Part shown: piece by piece, positions 15,551-23,841 of the stretch
Layout: every line of letters begins with the position of its first letter
Numbering within the stretch: position 1 is the first letter of the stretch
NCBI GenBank assembly: GCA_934339135.1
Contig: CAKRHP010000017.1
Span: forward strand, 15,407-79,406
Direction: 5' to 3'
Length of the DNA stretch: 64,000 nucleotides
DNA from: an uncultured Lachnospiraceae bacterium
GTDB lineage: Bacteria; Bacillota; Clostridia; Lachnospirales; Lachnospiraceae
The notes under the pieces: generated by a model
Told to the model about the DNA's origin: nothing
The model's database searches: none
The model's input: only the letters and a program-made list of their open reading frames with translations
Translations under genes and position numbers: made by a program

Positions 15551-16525
15551 TCAGACTCCTTTATCCATTTTCTTTTTCTGCACATACCCGGAACTCTGGC
15601 GCACATTGGAATCAACATAACGGCTGAATCCAAGCCACTCTGTGGTCGGCTCTGCCTTATCATAAATTTCCGTGATGGTCTCCAGCTTGGCATCTGTATT
15701 GTCTGCAAAACTCAAAGCAATCGCCTCTGCCAGAGCGGGCTTTTTCGGAGATCCAAACTCCAGTTCTCCGTGATGAGACAAGATACAGTGACGCAGCTCC
15801 GAAGCCAGAATCGTCGAAAAACCAGGCACCTCCTGAATCTTCTGTCCGATCTTTTCCGCTCCCATAAAGATATGTCCCAAAAGCTGCCCATCGTCCGTAT
15901 AATCATTTGCCGGAAAACCTGATATCTCATATACCTTTGCAAAATCGTGGAAAATCGCTGCTGTCAGCAAAAGATCACGATCCAGTACCGGATAATTCGC
16001 CGCCATAAAATCACACAATCTGGTGACGGCCAGTGTGTGCTGCAAAAGACCTCCGACGAATCCATGATGCACGGATTTCGCTGCCGAATGCACTTTAAAC
16101 TCCTTGATAAATGCGGCATCCTTCAGAAATGTATTCTCGGTGAGCTGCTTTAAATGCGGCTCCTTGATCGTTGCAATAATCCCGCAGAGTTCCCGGTACA
16201 TCTCCTCAATATCATATTTCGAAGAAGGGATATATTCTGCCGGATCATATTCTCCCTCCTCTGCCTTACGCAGACGGCGGATATTAACCTGACGCGCCCC
16301 CTGAAAGGATGTCACCATACCGTCTGTCATAACAAAATCCATGGAATCAAAATCGGCAATGCCGTTATTCAGCTCCCAGATCTTTGCATCGATCACACCG
16401 GTCTTATCCTGCAGGATCAATGAATAATATGTTTTGCCTGCCTTTGTCTTTAAGATCTGCTTGCTCTTACACAGATAAATGCCTGTAAATTTGTCTCCTT
16501 CTTTATATTCGTTAATGTAGTACAT
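15551..16525 (-). CDS. yhaM: 3'-5' exoribonuclease YhaM family
   Basis: 324 aa. N-terminal OB fold (about 1-90: GIYLCKSKQILKTKAGKTYY, YSLILQDKTGVIDAKIWEL) and C-terminal HD domain with HHGFVGGLLQHTLAV, IFHDFAKVYE and ILSHHGELEFGSP, the metal-binding His/Asp positions. This domain order and length match YhaM, a Mn-dependent exonuclease that trims RNA and single-stranded DNA 3' ends. It is the first gene of an operon with the rRNA methyltransferase. Confidence 0.92.
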   Translation of the reverse strand: MYYINEYKEGDKFTGIYLCKSKQILKTKAGKTYYSLILQDKTGVIDAKIWELNNGIADFDSMDFVMTDGMVTSFQGARQVNIRRLRKAEEGEYDPAEYIPSSKYDIEEMYRELCGIIATIKEPHLKQLTENTFLKDAAFIKEFKVHSAAKSVHHGFVGGLLQHTLAVTRLCDFMAANYPVLDRDLLLTAAIFHDFAKVYEISGFPANDYTDDGQLLGHIFMGAEKIGQKIQEVPGFSTILASELRHCILSHHGELEFGSPKKPALAEAIALSFADNTDAKLETITEIYDKAEPTTEWLGFSRYVDSNVRQSSGYVQKKKMDKGV

Positions 16526-16573
16526 ATGTCTCTAATCCCTTTCTGTCTCAATTCACAACTGCCCTGTCCCTGC

Positions 16574-16601
16574 AATATATAATCGAATCAGGGTATTGCA
16601 A
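16574..16601 (-). promoter_or_regulatory. Probable promoter of yhaM operon, with 16-nt direct repeat
   Basis: Minus strand TTGCAA (16601-16596), 16-nt spacer, TATATT (16579-16574), about 49 nt before the yhaM start. The same stretch holds a direct repeat, TGCAATnnATAATCGA, at 16571-16586 and 16597-16612 (26-nt period), which may be coincidental or a regulator site. Confidence 0.45.
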
Positions 16602-16641
16602 TGCATAATCGATTTAAGTGTATCACAATCGCTCCCCACTC

Positions 16642-16716
16642 ACAAGGGCGCAGAGAAAAAAATCATGAATTCACAAATTCTTAAAGCGCAACGCGCGACA
16701 GATGCGAAGCATCTGG
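16642..16716 (-). other. Cluster of hairpins downstream of sigK
   Basis: After the sigK stop, minus strand, there are in order a 7-bp hairpin CAGATGC-TTC-GCATCTG (16715-16699), a GCGC-GTT-GCGC hairpin (about 16695-16685), an inverted GAATT..AATTC pair and then ATGATTTTTTTC. It may be a composite terminator for sigK or a copy of a dispersed intergenic repeat. Confidence 0.45.
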
Positions 16717-16733
16717 ATTTTGGAGATATTATA

Positions 16734-17363
16734 TCATAAGATGTTCTGATAACATTGATTTAGTTTCAATAATGCTTTTTTCTCAATACGTGACACATAG
16801 GATCTGGAAATTCCGTATTTATGCGCTACATCCCGCTGCGTCCATTCCTCCTGACCACCCAAGCCGTAACGCAAAATCAATATTTCCCTTTCTCTGGCTG
16901 TCAACACATCATCCATAAATCCTTTTAACTTCTGTAAATACTGTTCTCTGGTGATGCGCTCCGAAATATCCTCATCTTCGTATTCGATAATATCGATCAG
17001 ACTGATCTCATTTCCCTCTTTGTCCGATCCAATGGAATCATACAGATATACATCCCTGGCCGACTTTTTCCGTGCACGGAAGTTCATCAGGAGTTCATTT
17101 TCAATACACCGGCTGGCATAACTGGCAAGCCGGATCTTTTTTGATTCATCAAAGGAATCTACTGCCTTGATCAATCCAATCGTACCGATTGAGATCAAAT
17201 CCTCCATATCTTTCTCCGGAGCAGCATATTTTTTGGCTATATACGCCACCAGACGCAGATTCCTCTCAATCAGGGCATTCCTCGCTTCCTTATCTCCTGC
17301 CCGGCATCTTCGCAAATACTCTTTTTCCTCTTTGGCGCTGGGAGGCTGTGGAAAAGACTGCAT
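16734..17363 (-). CDS. sigK: RNA polymerase sporulation sigma factor SigK, no pro-sequence
   Basis: 209 aa. It starts MQSFPQPPSAKEEKEYL and carries region 2 (NLRLVAYIAKKY, DLISIGTIGLIKAVDSF), the SigK-typical DKEGNEISLIDIIEY and region 4 (REREILILRYGL, TQRDVAHKYGISRSYVSRIEKKAL). Sigma-K drives late mother-cell genes for coat and cortex in spore formers. In Bacillus the protein starts with about 20 membrane-binding pro residues removed by SpoIVFB; here the visible start comes where mature sigma-K begins, and an in-frame TGA lies six codons upstream, so there is no pro-sequence. The gene is also uninterrupted (no skin element). Confidence 0.88.
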   Translation of the reverse strand: MQSFPQPPSAKEEKEYLRRCRAGDKEARNALIERNLRLVAYIAKKYAAPEKDMEDLISIGTIGLIKAVDSFDESKKIRLASYASRCIENELLMNFRARKKSARDVYLYDSIGSDKEGNEISLIDIIEYEDEDISERITREQYLQKLKGFMDDVLTAREREILILRYGLGGQEEWTQRDVAHKYGISRSYVSRIEKKALLKLNQCYQNIL

Positions 17364-17462
17364 AATGACATACCTCTTTCACGCTTTCCCTTTATCCTAT
17401 GCGTGAGAGAAGATGTCTGTGCTTTTCCTACCCGGTCAAAACTTTTTTCTTTAAAGACAACC

Positions 17463-18122
17463 TCAATAATAATCCTTCGGATACAGCCTTTTATTCATCC
17501 GTTCCCAAAACTTCCGTTTCTTCTCCGGCTCCGGCACCTCCACAATATATCTCTCATATGCATTGATGATCGTCGTGTCGAGATAGCTGCTTACCCGTGG
17601 CTGGTTCCGGTTATAATTCATATGTACATGACCGTGGAAGAAATACTCCGGCTTGTAATGCTTCATGATCCACCGAAAGCAGCGAAATCCCTGATGGGGC
17701 AGATCCTCCCCATCCCCCAGATCCTTCGCCGGGGCATGCGCCACGAGAATATCAAGACCACCACGGATGCGGACCTTCCATTTTAGCCGGGACCACCGCT
17801 GATACATCTGACGCTCTGTATATTGATATTTCTTCATGGAATAACACATGGATCCGCCAAGACCGGCAATCCGCAATCCCTTATACACAAAGACCTCGTC
17901 ATCAATGCAGATGCAGCCGTCCGGTGCTTTGCGGTCATAATGTGTATCGTGATTTCCATGGACATAAAGCACCGGAACTGTCGTAAAGGTAGCTAGAAAT
18001 GATAAATAATCTGCCTTGAGATCTCCACAGGATATGATCAGATCAATGCCGTCCAGCTTTTCTTTTTCAAAAAAATCCCATAAATATTTTGACTCCTCAT
18101 CAGCCAATAATAATATCTTCAT
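17463..18122 (-). CDS. Calcineurin-like metallophosphoesterase
   Basis: 219 aa cytosolic protein. The dinuclear metal site motifs are seen: LIISCGDLKADYL, VHGNHDTHYD, ILVAHAPAKD and FFHGHVHMNY. The leading motif is LLADEES in place of the usual DxH, an unusual first motif. The substrate cannot be predicted; homologues are annotated as phosphohydrolases of unknown specificity. It lies 18 nt downstream of the BMP-family gene, so the two may be co-transcribed. Confidence 0.82.
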   Translation of the reverse strand: MKILLLADEESKYLWDFFEKEKLDGIDLIISCGDLKADYLSFLATFTTVPVLYVHGNHDTHYDRKAPDGCICIDDEVFVYKGLRIAGLGGSMCYSMKKYQYTERQMYQRWSRLKWKVRIRGGLDILVAHAPAKDLGDGEDLPHQGFRCFRWIMKHYKPEYFFHGHVHMNYNRNQPRVSSYLDTTIINAYERYIVEVPEPEKKRKFWERMNKRLYPKDYY

Positions 18123-18140
18123 GATTTTCTCCTCACCCCG

Positions 18141-20063
18141 CTATACTAACGATCTCTCCTGATCACTGAGGGTCTGCTTCAGTCCTCTCAGGCGTACCAG
18201 ATCCTTTGCGTGATCACTAAGCTGGTCGATGGTCGGGATCTCTCCCACAATTCCTTCGATCAGCCAGTCCATCATCATCACATCCTCCGGTGCCAGTGTT
18301 TCATCTGCACCACACCGCAGATTATGCTCCGTATCATATAATATGCCGGAAAATACAGGAAAGCTTCCATTGGCAATGGACCCCTTCAGGAAATTGATCA
18401 GTCGCTTTGTATTGTCCGGAACACTGCTTCCCAGGATCACATCCAATACATTTGCGGATAACCCCCACCAATAGTTTAATGCCTTTGGCTCCTTGGTCAT
18501 GTCTGTTTTCCACGAACCACGCATAATACTGTTGATCAGCTCGACATAAAATGCTCCCCACTGATATACCGTCGTTGCGATATTCTTTGTTCCCTTGTCC
18601 GATAAATGGTACAGTCCCAGTGTACGGTCCTCCTTTGTGGGAGATATCATATTCTGGGAGGATATCATAGATATTCCATGCTGCAAAAAATACTCATCCG
18701 AATGACAGTCCTTCATGGTAGACCACAGCAAATGAACTCTGGCTCTCGGATTGATCATCCTTGCTCCTAAAGTAAACGCATTGATCCCCGGTATCACCCC
18801 GTAAATAGGATAATCTGCGAGATAACCTATATCATCCTTTTCACTGAGACTGGCCGCCAGCATTCCCAGCAGGAGCTTTCCTTCATAAATACGGATCCCA
18901 TATGTCCTTATGGAGGCATGAGGGGAGTTCAGCGAACAATTTAATATCTTAGTATTTGGATATAATGGCGCCACCTTAATGCACGCCCGCATAAACATCG
19001 GCGCAATGGCAAATATAATGTCATAGCCCTCCTCGCACAGCTTTCGCAGGATTTCTTCGTCATCCTCATAAGGCGTTGCAATAAATGCCCGGGCATCTAT
19101 ATCTCCATGAAATGTATCGATAATATGCTTTCTTCCCATCTCCTGACCATAGATCCAATCCGACTCCGACGGCTTTACATCATATACAAATGCTACTTTA
19201 TGCACCTTTGGAGACTGCATTTTCTTGATCATAGATGTCTCTGTATTTGGAACCGTCAGCAGCTCTACCGGTTCCTCCTCCCCAAGAGTTTTGATTTCTG
19301 TCCAGATTTTAGACAGATCCTTTTTTATCTCGCTTGTCAGCTTGTCCCTTGACTCACTGTACGGATAAAGGGACAGATAGAACAAAAGAGCATCGTCATC
19401 TGTGATCCCTTTGATCTCATTGCCTCCCATTGCTTTGTACGCTCCATAGAACGCTACATGAAAGGAAGAGAAATTCATACAGTCATCCTCGGTCCACTGT
19501 TCGTCTGTGCCTTTTCCAACACACCGGCACAGCTTCTGATAGCTTCCCTTTTCACTAAATACCACATAATTGATCTTTGTATTTTTGTAAAAATCCATAA
19601 ACTCATAATATATCTGTATATTCTTGTCCTCTGTGAGACGGGGAACCTTTCGGAAGACCTCCGCAGGTATCGTAGGGGATCCCACATATTTCAATACACT
19701 GGTACGTTTGTTTCCCTCGATCACATAATATTTATTCAAAAATTCATACACCTTGATCGGTGTATGGATTCCCTCCTGGATCTGTGCATCATATAACAGT
19801 GACCATTTCACTGAAAACTCGCTTCCGTAGTTGAGAAGAGGCATGAAATTATAAGCAAATGCCTGTGTTCTCCCTGCGGAGGATGTGCCGATCACCTGCT
19901 TGGCAGGTATGTTGATGGTTCCCAGATTTTCTTCCCTTTCAATATGCACATGGGATAATATCTCGTCCAGTACAGGAAGATACGGATAACCGCCCTGTAA
20001 TGTCTTACTTTTATAAGCCTTCAACGCCAGCTTCTGTGCTTTTATATAGTCATCATACGCCAT
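18141..20063 (-). CDS. Cytosolic BMP-family (PnrA-like) ligand-binding protein with ParB-like N-terminal domain
   Basis: 640 aa with no signal peptide or TM helix. The C-terminal half (about 290-620) is a BMP/Med-type binding fold: KVAFVYDVKPSESDWIYGQE, GYDIIFAIAPMFMRAC, YGIRIYEGKLLLGMLAASLS and IPGINAFTLGARMINPRA. Exported relatives bind nucleosides for ABC uptake; this one lacks an export signal, so it probably senses a ligand inside the cell. The N-terminal part has YYVIEGNKRTSVLKYVG (about 112-128), which resembles the ParB/sulfiredoxin-like core motif. No transporter genes are adjacent. Function unknown. Confidence 0.7.
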   Translation of the reverse strand: MAYDDYIKAQKLALKAYKSKTLQGGYPYLPVLDEILSHVHIEREENLGTINIPAKQVIGTSSAGRTQAFAYNFMPLLNYGSEFSVKWSLLYDAQIQEGIHTPIKVYEFLNKYYVIEGNKRTSVLKYVGSPTIPAEVFRKVPRLTEDKNIQIYYEFMDFYKNTKINYVVFSEKGSYQKLCRCVGKGTDEQWTEDDCMNFSSFHVAFYGAYKAMGGNEIKGITDDDALLFYLSLYPYSESRDKLTSEIKKDLSKIWTEIKTLGEEEPVELLTVPNTETSMIKKMQSPKVHKVAFVYDVKPSESDWIYGQEMGRKHIIDTFHGDIDARAFIATPYEDDEEILRKLCEEGYDIIFAIAPMFMRACIKVAPLYPNTKILNCSLNSPHASIRTYGIRIYEGKLLLGMLAASLSEKDDIGYLADYPIYGVIPGINAFTLGARMINPRARVHLLWSTMKDCHSDEYFLQHGISMISSQNMISPTKEDRTLGLYHLSDKGTKNIATTVYQWGAFYVELINSIMRGSWKTDMTKEPKALNYWWGLSANVLDVILGSSVPDNTKRLINFLKGSIANGSFPVFSGILYDTEHNLRCGADETLAPEDVMMMDWLIEGIVGEIPTIDQLSDHAKDLVRLRGLKQTLSDQERSLV

Positions 20064-20146
20064 AGTTTATACCCCTTTTCAATATATTTCATAAGTTCTT
20101 ATATTTGCATTTCTAACATTGCTTATATTTTACAATAATTATACCC

Positions 20147-20183
20147 ATAAAAACAAGAACTCCTGCAAAAAAAGCAGAAGTTC
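20147..20183 (-). terminator. Rho-independent terminator of the ABC-2 exporter operon
   Basis: Minus strand GAACTTCTGC (20183-20174), loop TTTTTTT, GCAGGAGTTC (20166-20157) with one G-U pair, then TTGTTTTT. It lies 70 nt after the stop of the last permease gene. Confidence 0.8.
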
Positions 20184-20252
20184 CAGTTTCAAATCCATAT
20201 ATTTCTGTGACTGCGTTATCAATGTGCCCGTATTGCCCATATTCTTAAATTC

Positions 20253-21413
20253 TCACTGCCGTGATCTCCGTTTTGCAGATACGATCACCAGCGTCACCGC
20301 AAACAAAACAAACGCATATCCCACGGAGACAGCCGACTGCATAAATATGTCCTGCACAAAGCTCCGGCTCACATTTTTCATGGCTCCGATCATCTCGTTA
20401 TTTACCACATACCAGTACGTTGGAAAAAGCTTTGCCACCTTCATGACCCCGTTTCCGAAAAACTGTCTCGGAACAAAGACTCCGCCCAGAAAACAAAGCA
20501 CCAGACTGGTAACATTTACCACACCATTTACCGCATCGCCATTCTTTGCAATCATTCCGGTAAAAAAGCCGAGGCTTATGCCAAACAAAAGCATCGCAAA
20601 AATATTGACCGCAAACCATGGAAGTCTTGCGTCTGTCAGTATGTTTCCGCCTGATATTACCACTGCCGCTACCAGCACAAACAGATACAGGCAAAGACCA
20701 TATACCAGTATTGCTGCCGTCAGTCCCATCACCCGCTTTTTCATCGGCATGGCACCACACTCCGTTCTCTCCCGTACCTCCTTCCCGTTGATCCGCAGAA
20801 GTACCAGACCAATTCCCGATATGCCTGCCGCAATAAACAGATATGGCACATACAAAAAGAAACGGGTACTCATATCTCCCTGATTTTTATTGACAAAAGA
20901 CGCCATACGTACCTTCGTTTCCTTCTGCTGCAGCTTCATCAGCTGCTGCTGCGCCGCATCTGTACCAACTCCGTTTTTTACCAGAGCTGCCATTTTCTGC
21001 AGATACATCTGCAACTCTGCCTCAAAGTAAGCCGAGTCGAAATATCCCGGCACTTTCATGCAGGAAAGCTCCGGGATCTCTCCCTGGGCAAGCGTCTTTC
21101 CTGCTCCCTCCGGGATCACCAGCACATAATCAAGTCTTCTCCAATACAACGCATCTGTAATTTTATCCTGATCCATTTTCATTTTGGTCACCTGATCGTG
21201 TGTCCCAAAATACTCCCTTATCTGATCTGCCATCGCACCATCATCTTCGTCCACAATAGCAATGTCAAGACTGTCCTGCTGAAAAGAGGACTCCCCTCCC
21301 CCTCCTCTTACCTTTGCCATGATCAGGGACAAAGACATAAAAACCGCAAAGAAGATAAAGACCGTTCCCTTGTATTTATTTAATATCTGAAAAAATGACT
21401 TAAATACTCTCAT
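20253..21413 (-). CDS. ABC-2 type transporter permease (second subunit)
   Basis: 386 aa: one N-terminal TM helix (about 15-33), a large extracytoplasmic domain (about 35-180) and five to six C-terminal helices with the ABC-2 pattern (VVNVTSLVLCFLGGVFVPRQFF, AKLFPTYWYVVNNEMIG). It overlaps the first permease by 14 nt, so the two are probably a heterodimer energised by the upstream ATPase. The substrate is not predictable; such systems export drugs, peptides or lipids. Confidence 0.85.
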   Translation of the reverse strand: MRVFKSFFQILNKYKGTVFIFFAVFMSLSLIMAKVRGGGGESSFQQDSLDIAIVDEDDGAMADQIREYFGTHDQVTKMKMDQDKITDALYWRRLDYVLVIPEGAGKTLAQGEIPELSCMKVPGYFDSAYFEAELQMYLQKMAALVKNGVGTDAAQQQLMKLQQKETKVRMASFVNKNQGDMSTRFFLYVPYLFIAAGISGIGLVLLRINGKEVRERTECGAMPMKKRVMGLTAAILVYGLCLYLFVLVAAVVISGGNILTDARLPWFAVNIFAMLLFGISLGFFTGMIAKNGDAVNGVVNVTSLVLCFLGGVFVPRQFFGNGVMKVAKLFPTYWYVVNNEMIGAMKNVSRSFVQDIFMQSAVSVGYAFVLFAVTLVIVSAKRRSRQ

Positions 21414-22533
21414 ATCTTACCCTCCTCAGCTTCCATACACTGATGATCACACAAATGATCCCGATCAGTGCCAGCGTCACCATATTGATCATATAACGAT
21501 GACTGTCCCCATATACGGACAGACTCTTGAAACCATTGACGATCAGGGTGCCCGGATTGATCCGGTTGACCACCGGACATTTTTCCTCAATGATAAATGT
21601 AATGTCCCCCCACTGGAGACCTGCCAGAAAGGAGCTGATCATAAATACTGCCACACAGATTCCTTCCTTTTTCTGAACCGGTCCTTTGATAAAGACAGCG
21701 ATCACCTCTCCGATCGCCAGTGCCGTAAAGCTGCCGATCCATCCCCCCAGAAGGACAAGTCCTGCATTCTGTCCGAAATCCTGGTCATAGACAAATACAC
21801 AAGCACCGGTCACGACAGCTACGATAATGCAGTATAAAATATATGTGGCCGTAAAATCGTACAATACCTGACGCAGCTTCGGTGTCGGTGCAACATTTCT
21901 CCTTGCCCCCACTGCGGTAAGATCTGCCTGAATATCATTTCCGTTGTGCATACCCACCATGGTCCCGATCAGACAAGTCATCGCGATCAGTGCATAAAAA
22001 TACTGGGCGTAAGGATCCTTATCGGTCCCCTTTAACGGGATTTCCGTAATCTTTGCCTGTGTTCCCGCCGCCATATCCATCCCAAAAGCCGACACCTGAT
22101 CCGGATGCTTCTTTGCCATATCTGTGATCAATGCTGTATTTTCCTGGTACTGATCCAGAAAGGTCTTGATCAGACTGCTGTAATTATCCGATGACTTCAC
22201 TGTCAATGACAGATCATCCTTTGCCTGAATAATTCCATATATCTTCTCAGACTGCAGTGCTTTTTCTGCCCCGGTCAGATCATCATATGTCTTTACCTGA
22301 AATAACGGAATCTCATCCTCCGTTTTTACCGTTTTCAGCATGGTGACAAACTCCGCCGGCAGCGCATCCCCCTTCAATACTCCCACCGGCACTTTCTGAA
22401 ACTGCTCCAGATCTTCGATCCCGCCAAACATAAAATAAAACAGCATTCCAAGGATCAACGGAAATGCTAACGACCAGAAGATCAATGTTTTCTGCCGCAA
22501 CATAGTTTTCATTCGATATTTGATATGTATCAT
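21400..22533 (-). CDS. ABC-2 type transporter permease (first subunit)
   Basis: 377 aa with the same plan as its neighbour: TM helix at about 18-35, extracytoplasmic region about 36-175, then C-terminal helices (YFYALIAMTCLIGTMVGMH, SSFLAGLQWGDITF, RINPGTLIVNGF). It begins 34 nt after the ATPase gene in the same operon. The divergent two-component system at 23842-25620 probably controls it. Confidence 0.85.
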   Translation of the reverse strand: MIHIKYRMKTMLRQKTLIFWSLAFPLILGMLFYFMFGGIEDLEQFQKVPVGVLKGDALPAEFVTMLKTVKTEDEIPLFQVKTYDDLTGAEKALQSEKIYGIIQAKDDLSLTVKSSDNYSSLIKTFLDQYQENTALITDMAKKHPDQVSAFGMDMAAGTQAKITEIPLKGTDKDPYAQYFYALIAMTCLIGTMVGMHNGNDIQADLTAVGARRNVAPTPKLRQVLYDFTATYILYCIIVAVVTGACVFVYDQDFGQNAGLVLLGGWIGSFTALAIGEVIAVFIKGPVQKKEGICVAVFMISSFLAGLQWGDITFIIEEKCPVVNRINPGTLIVNGFKSLSVYGDSHRYMINMVTLALIGIICVIISVWKLRRVRYESI

Positions 22534-22567
22534 AAAAATCTCCTTTTCGCATCAACAGTTTTTGACA

Positions 22568-23503
22568 TTAGTCCCTGAGTTCCTTGCCGGTAATCTCCAA
22601 AAAGACATCATTCAGCGTCGGAAGCTCCGAATGAACATTTCCAAACGCTATCTCCTTTTCCTTCAACAGATCCAGAAGACGGAGTAAGTTGTGCTTTCCT
22701 TTCGAAAAACGAACCTTCAGAAGTCCATTTTCATAGCTGACACCGATCACATGGGGAAGGGTCCGGATCGCATCGGAAACCTCCTCCGACAGCTCCATCA
22801 CCTCCATCTGGATCGTCTCTCCCAGATCGATCATTGCCTTGAGCTCATCCTTTGTGCCAAGTGCCAGGTTTCTCCCCTTATCCATAATGGCGATCCGGGT
22901 ACAGATCTGCTCAACCTCCTCCATATAATGCGTCGTGTAAATGATCGTGGCTCCCTGCCGGTTCAGCTCCCGGATTCCCTCCAGGATCTTATTACGGCTC
23001 TGGGGATCTACCGCAACCGTGGGCTCATCCAGAATGATCAGCTTCGGCTTATGGGCGATTCCACAGGCAATATTTAATCGGCGGAGAAGTCCCCCGGAAA
23101 GTTTCTTCGGATAAAATTTCCGGAACTCGGACAGACCGGCAAATTCAATCGCCTCCTCTACCAACTTTTTCCTCTGTCCCTTTTGTGGTACATATAGACC
23201 ACAGAAATAATCAATATTTTCATAAACAGTCAGTTCCTGAAATACTGCCACATTCTGCATAATGATACCAATATCCTTTTTAATATCGTAGCTGGCAGGC
23301 GTCATTTCCTTTCCAAAGATCTCTATATCGCCTTTATCATAGGAAAGCAGAGACAACAGACAGTGGATCGTTGTTGACTTGCCACTGCCATTTGGTCCCA
23401 ACAGACCAAAAATCTCTCCCTCCTCGATCTCCAGATTAAAATGATCTACGGCTACCAGATCACCGTATCTTTTTACTAAATTCTCTATTTTAACAACCGC
23501 CAT
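22568..23503 (-). CDS. ABC-2 exporter ATP-binding protein
   Basis: 311 aa with Walker A LLGPNGSGKSTTIH, Q-loop IGIIMQN, signature LSGGLLRRLNIA, Walker B LIILDEPTVAVDP and the H-loop TTHYMEE. The C-terminal extension of about 80 residues is typical of CcmA/NodI-like ATPases of drug and lipid exporters. First gene of a three-gene operon. Confidence 0.92.
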   Translation of the reverse strand: MAVVKIENLVKRYGDLVAVDHFNLEIEEGEIFGLLGPNGSGKSTTIHCLLSLLSYDKGDIEIFGKEMTPASYDIKKDIGIIMQNVAVFQELTVYENIDYFCGLYVPQKGQRKKLVEEAIEFAGLSEFRKFYPKKLSGGLLRRLNIACGIAHKPKLIILDEPTVAVDPQSRNKILEGIRELNRQGATIIYTTHYMEEVEQICTRIAIMDKGRNLALGTKDELKAMIDLGETIQMEVMELSEEVSDAIRTLPHVIGVSYENGLLKVRFSKGKHNLLRLLDLLKEKEIAFGNVHSELPTLNDVFLEITGKELRD

Positions 23504-23662
23504 AATCTCACATATCCTTTCCGCCCTGCCAAGCTTTGGTCACAGGCATATTATTTTCACTGTAAATTTCTCAGACATAAAATTTTACAATTGCGATAAA
23601 TCATAATCCTATGATACCGAAATCCCCGATATAATGATAGTGAAAATTGTAAAAATACCATA

Positions 23663-23720
23663 TGACATTTGTCACATTATTAAAATGATGATGGATATCC
23701 CCGGACAAATCCCTTATAAT
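23663..23720 (+). promoter_or_regulatory. Promoter and operator of the sensor kinase/response regulator operon
   Basis: An inverted repeat TGACA-TT-TGTCA (23663-23674) lies about 60 nt before the expected transcription start. TATAAT is at 23715-23720, with a poor -35 (TGGATA-like) 17 nt upstream. A good -10, poor -35 and upstream palindrome are what is expected of a promoter activated by a NarL/LiaR/DesR-type regulator, here perhaps the one encoded downstream. The site is also upstream of the divergent exporter operon. Confidence 0.5.
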
Positions 23721-23737
23721 AGAGACAGCATGTTGAC

Positions 23738-23802
23738 TAACTCAGCCCTCCGCACAGACAATGTGGTATATCCATAATATTTGAGGTCGGAGATTTGAGT
23801 TA
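23738..23802 (+). ncRNA. Structured 5' leader of the two-component operon
   Basis: A long-range stem closes a 65-nt element: TAACTCA (23738-23744) pairs with TGAGTTA (23796-23802), then a 3x3 internal loop, then CTCCG (23748-23752) with CGGAG (23788-23792). Inside, CACA and TGTG (about 23753-23765) can form a small hairpin. It begins about 11 nt after the predicted transcription start and ends about 40 nt before the kinase start codon. I know no riboswitch class with this layout; it has no obvious terminator, so it would act on translation or stability if it is functional. Confidence 0.45.
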
Positions 23803-23841
23803 TTAATTTAAACATTTCTAATTACAGAAAGACGAGGGATA

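Noticed and set aside
16734..17363. Possible skin-type element interrupting sigK.
   Set aside because: The reading frame is continuous through regions 2 and 4.
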